NCBI GenBank assembly: GCA_946902985.2
Contig: OX336389.2
Location: 344,074,444 to 344,138,443, forward strand
Direction of reading: 5' to 3'
Source: Meconema thalassinum
Lineage: Eukaryota > Arthropoda > Insecta > Orthoptera > Tettigoniidae
DNA length: 64,000 nt
The notes beneath the pieces are model-generated. The model had not been told where the DNA came from, did not search any database, and saw only the letters and a program-made list of their open reading frames with translations. Within the stretch, counting starts at the first letter, position 1. Each line of letters starts with the position of its first letter. Of this stretch, positions 11,375 to 22,325 are shown piece by piece. The translations under genes were made by a program, and so were the position numbers.

Positions 11375-11595
11375 GTAAGCCTAACATAAAATGCTATTCC
11401 ATTTTACCACTACTGAAAACTCGCAGACAAAAATTTCATTACCTATACATGACTAGGACGATGATTGCTTTCTTGATTAATGACTATGTATTGGCAACCG
11501 GTACAAGACCATATTGGTTGTTTACCGGGTAAGTACAAGGCCATATTGGATTTTGTAAAAAAACAAAAATTTTAATTTAACTGACATGTCGTCCC

Positions 11596-11597
<2 letters not shown>

Positions 11598-11665
<68 letters not shown>
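11598..11665. repeat. (TAA)n microsatellite
   Basis: About 22 TAA/ATA units; the right-arm counterpart at about 27710-27738 has only about 10 units. The difference in length between otherwise almost identical arms shows ordinary replication slippage after the palindrome formed. The isoleucine-rich open frame across it is spurious. Confidence 0.85.
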
Positions 11666-12895
11666 TCGTATGGCCTCGGGTGCCGGGTGAAAGCTTTGTT
11701 ATTTGACACACAGAGGGTAGCTTGCATGTCGAATTTACTTGTTCCTTGACTATGAAAGTCATGGAGGTTACATGTTAGATATCTAATATCTTTAAACTCT
11801 ATAGCGCTTTCTAGTAGAAAAATGAGGAACTTTGTACCGTATGAACTCAATGAATAGTCACAGGTTTGAACATGATAATGTGAACAAAATGACATGACAT
11901 TATTATTTTTTGTTTATGTATTTGTTAAAGGGGAATGTAAATGACTGCAGTTTTATAAAAAGAAAATAAGTACATGGGTTACTGTTAGTGCCGACATACA
12001 GTTTATTATAATTTTTATGGTGTTTTGATATATTAATGCCAATTAACGTTAAAGTTTTATTTACAAGTATTGATTGATTGATTGAGTGATTGGTTATTTT
12101 GTTTGCTTTTAGGTGTCGTCATGCGCCATTAACGTAATGAACAGACAGTGAACAAGCATACATTGTGCTTTAAAGTACTCTGTGCAACGTTAATAACTTA
12201 CAATAAGAAAAACGTTTTATTTTAACACATGGCGTTAGTACCAAATACAACAAGTGAGCAAGTTGGTTTACCACGTGGGTTAAATTTAAAATCAGAACAT
12301 GACCGTTGGTTAACATTTGAATCCTGGCCTGTAGGCTTTTTGTCGACACATGAACTTGCAAAAGCAGTTTTTTTTACTTGAACCGAGAAGATGTGGTGCG
12401 CTGTGTGTTTTGTCGTATTGAACTTTCCCACTGGGAAGAAGGGGATGATCCCTTTAGAGACCATTTGCGATGGTCTCCTTGTTGTCCTTACATGCTTGGA
12501 AAACAAGTGGGTAACATACCTGTGTATTCATTTTACCGAACCACAAGACCATTGGCCGCTACTTACGTTGCTGAATCACAAATACATAATAATAATGATG
12601 TATTACCAGCCAACGGTAGTGTCGATATATGTGGTCCATATGCCATAGACAGTGTTGAATTGGCGTGTGCTTTTGAAAAATTGGGAGTTTGCAAGACTAA
12701 AGCACTAGCACACCAAGAGTACAGCTGTGTTGAAAAACGTTCAGAATCTTATAAAAATGTTTGGCCATTAATATTAAAACACATTACCAAACAGCTAAGT
12801 GAAGCTGGATTTTTTTTATACTAGTGAAGGGGATAAAACAATATGTTTTTATTGTGGATTTGCTTTAAAGGATTGGCAAATGACTGATGACCCTT

Positions 12896-14280
12896 TGTAA
12901 CGTTCCCTGTCCTTCTAAGTGACCAAAGGTTACGTTCCTGGCGGGGCTCCAATATTGCGTTCTCCCGGAGTACAGTAGAAGAATCGCAACAAGAACAAGC
13001 ACCGCTTTACTCACACCACCAATAGCATACTTACCTCTTACCTGTTCATTAGCAATGATTATAATCAGCTCTTGTGGGCGCCAGGACACCTAACACTTAC
13101 TTTAGATGTGCCAAAGTATTTAATTAAAATAGTGATAGAGCACTCGAAACGTCTTTCTCTCAAGCCGTGGTATAGCTGAGCCATTAACCAATTGTCTTAT
13201 CGCTACTGGGAGAAGGTATGCATTATGTCTAAAGCTAGCTACTGGAAATGAAAGTCCTACCATTACTTAAGAACAAAATTTAATTGATCAAAATTTAAAG
13301 CAGCAAAAGACGTAAAAAGAGAAACAAATTAATTAAAAAAAATCTGGAAGTTATATTAAATTGGCGAGAGTTACAAAATGGAATATGAATTAAATTTAAA
13401 CAAAAGCTGGATTCTAATTTGCCATAAACAGAATTACAGAGACTTGATTGGATTTAGTAAAGGAACTCACGGCCGTCTTCTTCATAGTGGTAGTCTGGTT
13501 TTCCCTCTGATCTTGCTGGCGGATGTTGTTTGGTTCTGCCTCAATATTGTATAGATCCTTATCTTGATACGGGCAGGGACCCAATTTGTCCCGTCTCCCG
13601 ACTGACATATGTGAATGGCTTTGCTCCAAAATTCACTTTTGTGAATATGATCAAGGACACGATCATATTCACGTCAGTAGTATTAATTTTAAAACTTCTT
13701 GAACTGATAAGTTGCGATCTCGCAGCGAAGATGTCTGATAGACGTGAAGATTCAGAAAATCTGAGAAGATTCGGGCTTGAGAGTAGATGACCATTGGTTT
13801 TTATGGAAGAAGAACTTCCCCACTCTGCAGTATTTCTCGACCAATCAATTAGGTATCCTGATGACGTAGCTCCCCACTCCAGATCCCTAAGTTCTGATCA
13901 TGCCTCTTCATTAGTTGGGTTAACCACGTGGGGTTGCTTCTGAAGTAATTTTAAATCAGCGTCCTGATGCGATGTTCTTCCGAGAATTCGTGACGTCAGC
14001 GCTAACTGACCAACTTGCTTTGTCTAGAAGCCTCGCGTCCCCGGAATGTTTGTACATATATCTCGAAAGTCAAGTCTAATTTTGGCGGACTACCCGTGGC
14101 GAAACTGACGACACGTTGAACGACATATTTCCCAATCAAGTCTTGTACAAAATATAACCTATAACGAATCTAACTAAAATCTCCATTTTATAACTTCCGC
14201 CAAACAATAATTAAACCCCTTCCATATATATAAAGAAATTATGGACTAAATCTAGAATCGATATGATAATTAAAATATAC

Positions 14281-14331
<51 letters not shown>

Positions 14332-14382
14332 TTTGCTGCTTATAAAACATATAAATTAAGGGGAAGTATTTGGACTGTTACA
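12896..14382 (-). repeat. Gypsy 3' LTR
   Basis: 1487 bp, nearly identical to 20384-21856. Differences seen by eye include a few bases near 13330 and the longer (TAA)n tract at 14281-14329. A TATA-like stretch (TTTATATATATGG on the minus strand, around 14222-14234) lies about 150 nt from the start of the LTR. Confidence 0.95.
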
Positions 14383-14395
14383 TCGCCCTTAGAAT
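14383..14395 (-). promoter_or_regulatory. Possible polypurine tract
   Basis: On the minus strand AAGGGCGA directly abuts the 3' LTR start (TGTAAC). It is purine-rich but short and interrupted by C, so the assignment rests mostly on position. Confidence 0.4.
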
Positions 14396-15048
14396 TTTTT
14401 TGTCCAATCTTAGATTTGGGCGAACAAATTATATACACATTTAACCTAACAATTAACAGCATCATACAAAATTATACCCTTCAACATTAAAATATACATA
14501 TATACCCTTCAATATTTACAACAATGAATACTTTGTTGTTGCTTTAAAGCGTCAATGTTCCTTTCTTTCTTCCTGATATGTATGATTTCATTCATACTAA
14601 CACTCGTTTGTTAGGCTGATATTCTGAGAGACTTGTATCGTTTTAATTCAAATCGTTATTTTTCTTGTCTCCAGAATAATTATAATAAATATTGCCTTCA
14701 CTAATTCATCACACGACACATCACACGCATGTGATAATCCTGCATACTTGATTCCTCGCAAGTACTCTGTAATGAATTTACAAAATTTTACCTACATCAC
14801 ATAAAACAAGAAAGCATAGTTTTATACATAGGCATAATATTTGAGTGCAAGTTACCCCATTAATTCCAAAATATAAGGTACTAGGTCACCCTTCACTTAT
14901 CTGATTCAGATAACTCACTCATTCCAGTATATGTGTCAACAGTCGGATATGCCTCTTGTAAACTTAGTTACCTATCTCTTTAAAACTACTAATTGTATAC
15001 CAGGGCATTGACACATGTTGTTCCGTTACACACGAGTCCTTACCTGAC

Positions 15049-17907
15049 TCATTCCACGTATTTTCTTAAAGAGTGTACATTATACGTACCATACAATGTT
15101 TTGTCTCCATCCGCTAAAACATATGCACAAGGTCCAATCCTCTTAGTGATCAAGAAAGGGCCCGTAAAGATAAGGAAGAATTTCTTCATTACTTTGTCCG
15201 TTTTGCTTGATTGCCTCGGAACAAGTAATAGGACTTTATCGCCCACATCGAATTCATCAAGCTTTTTCTTCTTTTGTTGGCTTTGTCTATATTCTGCTGA
15301 TTTTCTCAAATTCCTACCAGCCAACTGGATAATAATATCCTTCCCTGTTTGATTTCCCTCACTTATTCCCAGTACATTTGCTAGTTCATTATGTGGTTTC
15401 CTGCCGTAATGAATTTCCCAAGGCGAAAATTTCGTACTTTCGCTCTGAACAGAATTCAACCAGAGTTCAACTTTCGGAAGCTGAGCAACCCAGGCCGAAT
15501 GTCTATCATGAACCAAAGCACGAAAAAGACGAGATAATTCACGCATCGAACGTTCAACTAAATTCCCTTGCGGATAGCGAACAGATGAGTGAATGTGTGT
15601 GATACCGACTTCCTCAATTTTGGTTTTCCAATGTTTTGAGGTAAATTGCGGCCCGCTATCTGTCAAAATTCTGAGTGGGAGGCCAAACTCAGGGACATAC
15701 TTCTCTAAAATCAGTCGGATACATGCTTTACCGGTAGCCTTCCTGAGAGCATATAGTTTGACGAATTTACTGAATGCGTCAACTATTACGAATATGTATT
15801 CGTATCCGTACTGACCTTTAACGACCGGCCCAAATAAGTCCGCACATAATAACTCACCGGGGTTACTTGTGATGACTGGCTGCATAGGTCCACTTAAATA
15901 TCTTACTGGAACTTTTGACTTCTGACAGAGTTCACACCTAGCAAGGATTTTTCTAACCTCCTTTCCCATTTTCTCCCACACAAAGTAATGCTGAAGTTCA
16001 TATAAAACTTTACTCGGACCAAAATGACCTAACTCCTTATGCGTAAACCACACCAACTCTTCTCTCATACCTTTAGGAACACATATTGACCACATGTCCC
16101 CCGTGCACTTACGTGTTACAAATCCATCCTGTAATTTGTACTCAAATCTCCCCACTGTCACACTCTCTGAGTCACCCTGTTCTAACATAAGAAGGGGCTC
16201 ACACAAAACTTCATCCTCTCTCTGCTTCTCCTTAAGCTTCCTTAGGGACTCTAGCGATATTTTATTACTAGGATCGAGACATGCGCAGATCAAGATTCCC
16301 TGGTCAGCCGTGATCGTAGAACTCTCTGAACACAAATTTCTGTCCCTGGACAGCATATCAGCCAAGATATTGTCTTTCCCTCGAATGTGATGTATTACAA
16401 ATTCATACTCCTGCAAAGCCAAGATCCATCTACTTATCCTATTAGAGCTTAACTTGCAAGTGTTGATAAATGCCAAAGCATGGTGATCAGTATAAATCGT
16501 AAACTTGCTTCCTAATACGTACATACGAAATTTACACAAACTATATACAATACCAAGGAGTTCCAATTCTGTAATAGTATATCGCTTTTCTGCTGCAGAA
16601 AGCCCTCGTGACGCCAATGACACAATTCTGAGATTGTCATCATCATCCTTTTGGCACAGAACTCCCGAAATTCCTATATGTGACGCATCGGTCAACAACA
16701 CATACTCCCTGTCTCGAATTGGATACCTTAAAATAATGGCGTTCTCAAATCCCAATTTGAGTGCTTGAAATGCTTCGGCATGCGATCGAGTCCAAACCCA
16801 CTTACTTCCATTCCTCAACAACTCCCTGAATGGTTCCACCAAGCACGCATACATCAATACGAACCTGCGGAAAAAATTACAGGCGCCAAGATAACTTCTT
16901 AACTCCTTAGCGTTCCTGGGTTCGATCGCATCCAAGATCTTCCCCACTCTCCCTTCTTCCGGTGTCACACCTTCCGTAGAAATTTTATGGCCAAGAAAAG
17001 TGATCTCCTGCCTACAGAATTTAGATTTAGTTAATTTAAGGGTAAAGCCTGCCTGATCTAACTTACTAAAAACACACTCTAAATGACCTAGATGTTCCTC
17101 AAGAGACCTGGAACTGATGACTAAGTCATCGATATAAATAGTGACAAAACTACTAGTATCATCGCCTAGTGCAATATTTAAACCTCGAATTAGAGCTGCT
17201 GAGCTACTTTTCAAACCGTAAGGGGTTCTGCAGAATTGATACAAATTGTATCGGTGGCAAAAAGCTGTTAAAGGTCTGTCTTCTTTACATAATGGAATCT
17301 GCCAAAAACTCGAACTTAAATCTACTGAAGTAAACCACTTCTTTCCTTCAAAACACTGAACTAATTCTTCAATGGACTGTGACCTCAACTGATCTTGTGA
17401 AATATGCATGTTCAAAATTCTTGCGTCTAGACACAATCTTATCTGGCCATCTGGTTTAGGTACGGTAATTAGGGAGTTAGCATAAGGGCTTATAGATGGT
17501 TCAATGATCTTATCTCTTAACATGTCGTCAATCTGCTGTTGTACTGCCTCTTGGTATTTAAATGGGATAGGGTATCTATTACCTACAAAGACTTTGCGAT
17601 CAATTACATTTAATGAGTGTGTGTAGCAATTGGCCTCGCCAATCCGATTCTCAAAAACTCTACTATTCCTTACTAAAACATCCAATAATTGATCCCTCTG
17701 ATCAATGCCTAAAGAACTTTCTTCCACAGCCTGACATAATGCATCCTCTAGATTGTCATTAGTCAGCAAACTGCCAATAAAATTAAAACCATCGTCACTA
17801 CTTCCCACCTTATTGTCACCTGACAAAATCACTTTAATAACGCACACTCTTTGAGAATAAACACTCTTACCTGGCTCATTAAATGCAATAATCACAGCTT
17901 TCTTCCC
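15049..17907 (-). CDS. pol: Gypsy Pol: RT, RNase H, integrase
   Basis: About 950 residues in the same frame as protease, separated by one TAG. No ATG is used at its 5' end, so it depends on readthrough or is cut off by mutation. Reverse transcriptase: PVPKPDGQIR-like block VPKPDGQIRLCLD, FVTIYIDDLV catalytic box (about residue 255). RNase H: LTDASHIG, ITELELLG, IYTDHHALAF. Integrase: zinc domain H-x-H (THKELGH) with C-x2-C (CELCQ), catalytic D in CADLFGP, D in LTDSGPQF and E in LVERSMREL. The C-terminus carries a TGPF/GPCAYVL block and no chromodomain. The frame is otherwise unbroken, in keeping with a young copy. Confidence 0.9.
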   Translation of the reverse strand, partial: GKKAVIIAFNEPGKSVYSQRVCVIKVILSGDNKVGSSDDGFNFIGSLLTNDNLEDALCQAVEESSLGIDQRDQLLDVLVRNSRVFENRIGEANCYTHSLNVIDRKVFVGNRYPIPFKYQEAVQQQIDDMLRDKIIEPSISPYANSLITVPKPDGQIRLCLDARILNMHISQDQLRSQSIEELVQCFEGKKWFTSVDLSSSFWQIPLCKEDRPLTAFCHRYNLYQFCRTPYGLKSSSAALIRGLNIALGDDTSSFVTIYIDDLVISSRSLEEHLGHLECVFSKLDQAGFTLKLTKSKFCRQEITFLGHKISTEGVTPEEGRVGKILDAIEPRNAKELRSYLGACNFFRRFVLMYACLVEPFRELLRNGSKWVWTRSHAEAFQALKLGFENAIILRYPIRDREYVLLTDASHIGISGVLCQKDDDDNLRIVSLASRGLSAAEKRYTITELELLGIVYSLCKFRMYVLGSKFTIYTDHHALAFINTCKLSSNRISRWILALQEYEFVIHHIRGKDNILADMLSRDRNLCSESSTITADQGILICACLDPSNKISLESLRKLKEKQREDEVLCEPLLMLEQGDSESVTVGRFEYKLQDGFVTRKCTGDMWSICVPKGMREELVWFTHKELGHFGPSKVLYELQHYFVWEKMGKEVRKILARCELCQKSKVPVRYLSGPMQPVITSNPGELLCADLFGPVVKGQYGYEYIFVIVDAFSKFVKLYALRKATGKACIRLILEKYVPEFGLPLRILTDSGPQFTSKHWKTKIEEVGITHIHSSVRYPQGNLVERSMRELSRLFRALVHDRHSAWVAQLPKVELWLNSVQSESTKFSPWEIHYGRKPHNELANVLGISEGNQTGKDIIIQLAGRNLRKSAEYRQSQQKKKKLDEFDVGDKVLLLVPRQSSKTDKVMKKFFLIFTGPFLITKRIGPCAYVLADGDKTLYGTYNVHSLRKYVE

Positions 17908-18411
17908 CTATTTCATTCTAATACACCTCTCATCGTAACACACCTGAACCTGATTAGCAGACAACCAATCAGTACCCAATATCAAGGAAAACACAAGGTT
18001 TGGGATCACCAAACATACCTGCATACCTATTACATTATTAATACAAATTTCCACCAGAACCTGCTTAGAAATGACATGAGACTTTTTACCTACAGCTGTT
18101 ATTACAAAAGTTGATTTGATAGGGATTTCTTGGAATATTACACCTTCGTCTCTCATCCTATTATAAAATGACAAGCTAATGCAACTCTTGACACACCCTG
18201 TATCTATAAGCGTATCTATACGCGCCCTCAACACATTTATGCTAATGATGGAATTTAAATTTTCAATATCACTAGGTTTTGTCACCTTTTCATCATAATC
18301 GCACAAGAGATCATCTCTTACATTTAGGTCATAACCACTAAATAGAGTATTGGCTGGGAATATCAACGACTGGAAATCTGACCTCGCATTACAGTCTCGA
18401 TCTAGTTTAAA
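17908..18411 (-). CDS. pro: Gypsy aspartic protease (Gag-Pro frameshift product)
   Basis: The open frame entered by -1 slippage at 18405-18411, not by its own ATG (the first in-frame start-like codon is TTG). About 165 residues. The retropepsin catalytic triad is visible as LIDTGC near the middle, and the flap/LILGTDWL block follows near the C-terminus. It matures Gag and Pol. The frame ends in a TAG at 17908-17910, beyond which the RT frame continues in the same register; see the finding on possible readthrough. Confidence 0.85.
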   Translation of the reverse strand, partial: FKLDRDCNARSDFQSLIFPANTLFSGYDLNVRDDLLCDYDEKVTKPSDIENLNSIISINVLRARIDTLIDTGCVKSCISLSFYNRMRDEGVIFQEIPIKSTFVITAVGKKSHVISKQVLVEICINNVIGMQVCLVIPNLVFSLILGTDWLSANQVQVCYDERCIRMK

Positions 18412-20270
18412 GCTCCGGCACCATTAGGTTCATTTACCGACTGCTGACTGGGCACTTGATTACTTGCCTGGATAACCTGTATGTCCTCCCTAGGACTGGC
18501 CTGATTCTGACCTCCGCTAACCCTCTGGTTCTCTCTGTTCTGGTAAGAGCCTCGGTTATTGCTCCCTTGGTTCTGATTACCTACGTTACCTCTCTGGTTC
18601 TCTCTGTTCTGGTAATTACCTCTGCCTTGATAGTTATTTTGATTATTATTACCGGAATAATAATTATTATTATTGCCTCTATTGTTCTGATTATAATTCT
18701 GATTATTATGATAATTCTGATTATTAGAATAGCTCTGATTATTTCCCCTATTGTTCTGATTATAATTTTGTCCTCTCTGTTCTTGCACACCTCTATTGAC
18801 ATACTGACTTGGCGGCTGTTCACCATTGCTTCCTAACACATCGAAACTACTTAACAATTTCTCCATTTCTGTTACTGTACCTATCTTCTGAATACAGGCG
18901 GCCTCTTTCACCCGATATGGAAAATGTCTCAGTAACAACCTTACCATGTCGCTTTCCTGAGCCATCCCGTCTAAATACTTACACGTGAGCACCTGATTCA
19001 GGAAATACTCCGTCATAGAACTGTTGTTCTTAGGATTGTATTTACCAAACACCATACCTTCTCGTTTCTGACCTTGAATTTCCTCATTCCAGTACTTGAT
19101 ACAGAATTTATTTTTAAAATCTCTAAAATCTTCAAATCCATTCTTATAGACTGCAAACCATCCTCGGGTCTCTCCAACAAAAGCCTGATCTAAAATATCT
19201 ACTACATTACTCCATTCAATTACTTGGTCATCTAACCTATCTTTGTATCTACTTTCCACTACTTCCATAAATTCCATCGGGCAACCTTGCTTATTGCTAA
19301 ATTTAGGTAAGTCTGCCTCCCTAATGTGACTACCACTCGAACATCCTACTCTACTAACATTTCCTTCCTGCCTCATCCGTGACTTTAATTTTAACTCTAG
19401 ATCTGCTATCTGTCTACCTGCCTGTTGTTCAGCCTTTTCTACTCTTTCCTTCAACACCTTTTCTCTTTGATCTAATTCTCTCCTTAAAACACTCTGCTTT
19501 TCCTGTACTTCGTGAATACTCTCCACATTATTCCTACTACATTGTTCTACTTTATCTCCCAGCTCAGACTGTACTTTAGCGATATCACTTTCTAATTGAT
19601 CTTTAATCTGTTTATTTTCAACTTGAACCAGTATTTTCATGCTCTCTCCCTGAGTAGTGAGACTATTTTCTAGCTTCTCCTGTACCTTATCTAGTTTACT
19701 ATCCACCTCTGAAATGACTTTAACAAAGTTCTCCTCCATTTGAGTTTTAAATTCACTTCTAATTTCATCTTTTGTTTGATCTACACTCTCCTTGAGTTTC
19801 TCATATTTCTCACTCAACCTTTCATTAGCCTTAATCATATCATCTAATTTTTGATTATTATGCTTTAGACCCTGATCTATTTTCGCCATCTCCTGTTTTA
19901 ATTCTTTATTTAACTTCTGACTATTATTTTCCATCTCCTGTTTTAATTCTTTATTTAATTTTTGATTATTACTTTCCATTTCATGTTTTAATTTTTGATT
20001 ATTACTTTCCATTTCATGTTTTAATTCTTTATTTAGTTGCTCAAATTTATTATTATTTTCCTGTCTCATTTGAACTAATATACTCAAAATGCTATCCTGT
20101 GCTGACATCTCCGATGAACTACCCTCTACACTAGTCGCATTAGAATTTACCTCCGCTAAATTCCTAGCTTCGTCTATCTCCATCTCCAGATTCACGCTAC
20201 TACCATTCTCTTCACCATCTCCCGTCACCTCTATACCACTTCGCAGCTTCATCTTATATTTATCCGCCAT
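18402..20270 (-). CDS. gag: Gypsy Gag
   Basis: A 622-aa ORF from ATG 20270 (open codons upstream lack ATG). It forms the particle that packages element RNA. Residues of roughly 90-290 are a long charged coiled coil with five tandem copies of an 11-13-residue unit around ELKQEMENN / LKHEMESNN. The capsid-like part follows (about 330-480, FSNKQGCPMEFMEVVESRYKD onward). The C-terminal about 120 residues are extremely Asn/Gln/Gly/Tyr-rich with repeats of YQNRENQR. No CCHC zinc knuckle is present, so RNA binding presumably falls to this low-complexity tail. It ends at TAG 18402-18404 directly after a -1 frameshift signal. Confidence 0.9.
   Translation of the reverse strand: MADKYKMKLRSGIEVTGDGEENGSSVNLEMEIDEARNLAEVNSNATSVEGSSSEMSAQDSILSILVQMRQENNNKFEQLNKELKHEMESNNQKLKHEMESNNQKLNKELKQEMENNSQKLNKELKQEMAKIDQGLKHNNQKLDDMIKANERLSEKYEKLKESVDQTKDEIRSEFKTQMEENFVKVISEVDSKLDKVQEKLENSLTTQGESMKILVQVENKQIKDQLESDIAKVQSELGDKVEQCSRNNVESIHEVQEKQSVLRRELDQREKVLKERVEKAEQQAGRQIADLELKLKSRMRQEGNVSRVGCSSGSHIREADLPKFSNKQGCPMEFMEVVESRYKDRLDDQVIEWSNVVDILDQAFVGETRGWFAVYKNGFEDFRDFKNKFCIKYWNEEIQGQKREGMVFGKYNPKNNSSMTEYFLNQVLTCKYLDGMAQESDMVRLLLRHFPYRVKEAACIQKIGTVTEMEKLLSSFDVLGSNGEQPPSQYVNRGVQEQRGQNYNQNNRGNNQSYSNNQNYHNNQNYNQNNRGNNNNYYSGNNNQNNYQGRGNYQNRENQRGNVGNQNQGSNNRGSYQNRENQRVSGGQNQASPREDIQVIQASNQVPSQQSVNEPNGAGALN
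18405..18411 (-). promoter_or_regulatory. -1 ribosomal frameshift heptamer UUUAAAC
   Basis: The last gag codons on the minus strand read T-TTA-AAC followed at once by TAG. U-UUA-AAC is a canonical X-XXY-YYZ slippery site. The protease frame is open across it and is exactly -1 relative to gag, so slippage here joins Gag to protease. Whether a downstream pseudoknot exists was not computed. Confidence 0.85.
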
Positions 20271-20368
20271 ACCGACACACACAAAAAAACTTATTATCAC
20301 CCCCAAAAATACTTGCACTGAAATATATCCTTTTCCCTTCACGACAAACAATTGGTTTTCGGGCCTAC

Positions 20369-20383
20369 GCTTGTGGCGCCAAA
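20369..20383 (-). promoter_or_regulatory. Gypsy primer-binding site
   Basis: Immediately after the 5' LTR the minus strand reads TT followed by TGGCGCCACAAGCG. TGGCGCC complements the 3' end of a tRNA (…GGCGCCA) and is a common primer-binding core; the exact tRNA cannot be assigned here. Confidence 0.7.
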
Positions 20384-21769
20384 TGTAACGTTCCCTGTCC
20401 TTCTAAGTGACCAAAGGTTACGTTCCTGGCGGGGCTCCAATATTGCGTTCTCCCGGAGTACAGTAGAAGAATCGCAACAAGAACAAGCACCGCTTTACTC
20501 ACACCACCAATAGCATACTTACCTCTTACCTGTTCATTAGCAATGATTATAATCAGCTCTTGTGGGCGCCAGGACACCTAACACTTACTTTAGATGTGCC
20601 AAAGTATTTAATTAAAATAGTGATAGAGCACTCGAAACGTCTTTCTCTCAAGCCGTGGTATAGCTGAGCCATTAACCAATTGTCTTATCGCTACTGGGAG
20701 AAGGTATGCATTATGTCTAAAGCTAGCTACTGGAAATGAAAGTCCTACCATTACTTAAGAACAAAATTTAATTGATCAAAATTTAAAGCAGCAAAAGACG
20801 TAAAAAGAGAAACAAATGAATTTTAAAAAAATCTGGAAGTTATATTAAATTGGCGAGAGTTACAAAATGGAATATGAATTAAATTTAAACAAAAGCTGGA
20901 TTCTAATTTGCCATAAACAGAATTACAGAGACTTGATTGGATTTAGTAAAGGAACTCACGGCCGTCTTCTTCATAGTGGTAGTCTGGTTTTCCCTCTGAT
21001 CTTGCTGGCGGATGTTGTTTGGTTCTGCCTCAATATTGTATAGATCCTTATCTTGATACGGGCAGGGACCCAATTTGTCCCGTCTCCCGACTGACATATG
21101 TGAATGGCTTTGCTCCAAAATTCACTTTTGTGAATATGATCAAGGACACGATCATATTCACGTCAGTAGTATTAATTTTAAAACTTCTTGAACTGATAAG
21201 TTGCGATCTCGCAGCGAAGATGTCTGATAGACGTGAAGATTCAGAAAATCTGAGAAGATTCGGGCTTGAGAGTAGATGACCATTGGTTTTTATGGAAGAA
21301 GAACTTCCCCACTCTGCAGTATTTCTCGACCAATCAATTAGGTATCCTGATGACGTAGCTCCCCACTCCAGATCCCTAAGTTCTGATCATGCCTCTTCAT
21401 TAGTTGGGTTAACCACGTGGGGTTGCTTCTGAAGTAATTTTAAATCAGCGTCCTGATGCGATGTTCTTCCGAGAATTCGTGACGTCAGCGCTAACTGACC
21501 AACTTGCTTTGTCTAGAAGCCTCGCGTCCCCGGAATGTTTGTACATATATCTCGAAAGTCAAGTCTAATTTTGGCGGACTACCCGTGGCGAAACTGACGA
21601 CACGTTGAACGACATATTTCCCAATCAAGTCTTGTACAAAATATAACCTATAACGAATCTAACTAAAATCTCCATTTTATAACTTCCGCCAAACAATAAT
21701 TAAACCCCTTCCATATATATAAAGAAATTATGGACTAAATCTAGAATCGATATGATAATTAAAATATAC

Positions 21770-21805
<36 letters not shown>

Positions 21806-21856
21806 TTTGCTGCTTATAAAACATATAAATTAAGGGGAAGTATTCGGACTGTTACA
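20384..21856 (-). repeat. Gypsy 5' LTR
   Basis: 1473 bp. On the minus strand it starts TGTAACAGTCC and ends CGTTACA, directly followed by the primer-binding site. Confidence 0.95.
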
Positions 21857-22325
21857 CCTTTAGTGCAATACGCTCGTTGGTTACCAAACTGTAAATACAT
21901 GGTGTTGCTTAAAGGTCAGGAATTTGTGAACACTATTCGTAAAGAAAACATGATTGCAGCACAAGACATAAAAGTGCCTTTAGAGTTAGAACACGCAGAG
22001 CAAATACATAAGGCTGAAAGAAAAGACTTGGTCTCACGAACAGATACAAAAGTGTAACCAACAATTATGTAAAATTTGTTATCAAGATGAACTAGGTGTT
22101 GTATTTTTGTCTTGTGGACACATGATAGCCTGTGTCAAGTGTGCATTAGAACTCAACACTTGTGCTATATGCAGAAAAGCAGTATCTGCTACAGTTAGGG
22201 CATTTCTTGCATAACTAGTATAATTTATTCGCCATGCATAGTGCAAAATCCCTAATTGCACAATATTATTAAAACTGTTTTAGAGTGTAATAGGTATGCT
22301 TTTCTTTTGTTTATAGACTACTACA

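Larger units (their letters stand above)
12896..21856 (-). mobile_element. Ty3/Gypsy LTR retrotransposon, full length
   Basis: Flanked by the 4-bp duplication CCTT (12892-12895 and 21857-21860); the right arm of P1 shows the empty site. Two LTRs of about 1.48 kb start TGTAAC and end GTTACA and differ by only a few bases plus (TAA)n length, so the insertion is young. Order on the minus strand is LTR, PBS, gag, protease, RT-RNase H-integrase, LTR, the gypsy order. No envelope gene is present. Confidence 0.95.
12229..22214 (+). pseudogene. Inhibitor-of-apoptosis (BIR-BIR-RING) gene, left copy, split by Gypsy
   Basis: IAP proteins bind caspases through BIR zinc domains and ubiquitylate through a RING. 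ATG at 12229. BIR1 has C-x2-C-x16-H-x6-C (CVFC ... RDHLRWSPCC, 12400-12490). BIR2 begins CFYC near 12845 and continues after the Gypsy insertion (12896-21856) with YARWLPNC. The RING reads CKICYQDE ... CGHM ... CAICRK (about 22072-22180), C3HC4. Breaks: an 8-T tract at 12368-12375 shifts frame in BIR1, another 8-T tract at 12810-12817 shifts it before BIR2, and an extra G near 22031 shifts it before the RING. In BIR2 the zinc-binding His is Tyr. The splice acceptor TTTGCTTTAG at about 12112 precedes the leader. More decayed than the right copy. Confidence 0.85.

Noticed and set aside
18456..18836. 126-codon plus-strand ORF rich in Ile/Leu, resembling a membrane protein
   Set aside because: Antisense of the Asn/Gln-rich Gag tail (AAT/CAA repeats read as ATT/TTG).
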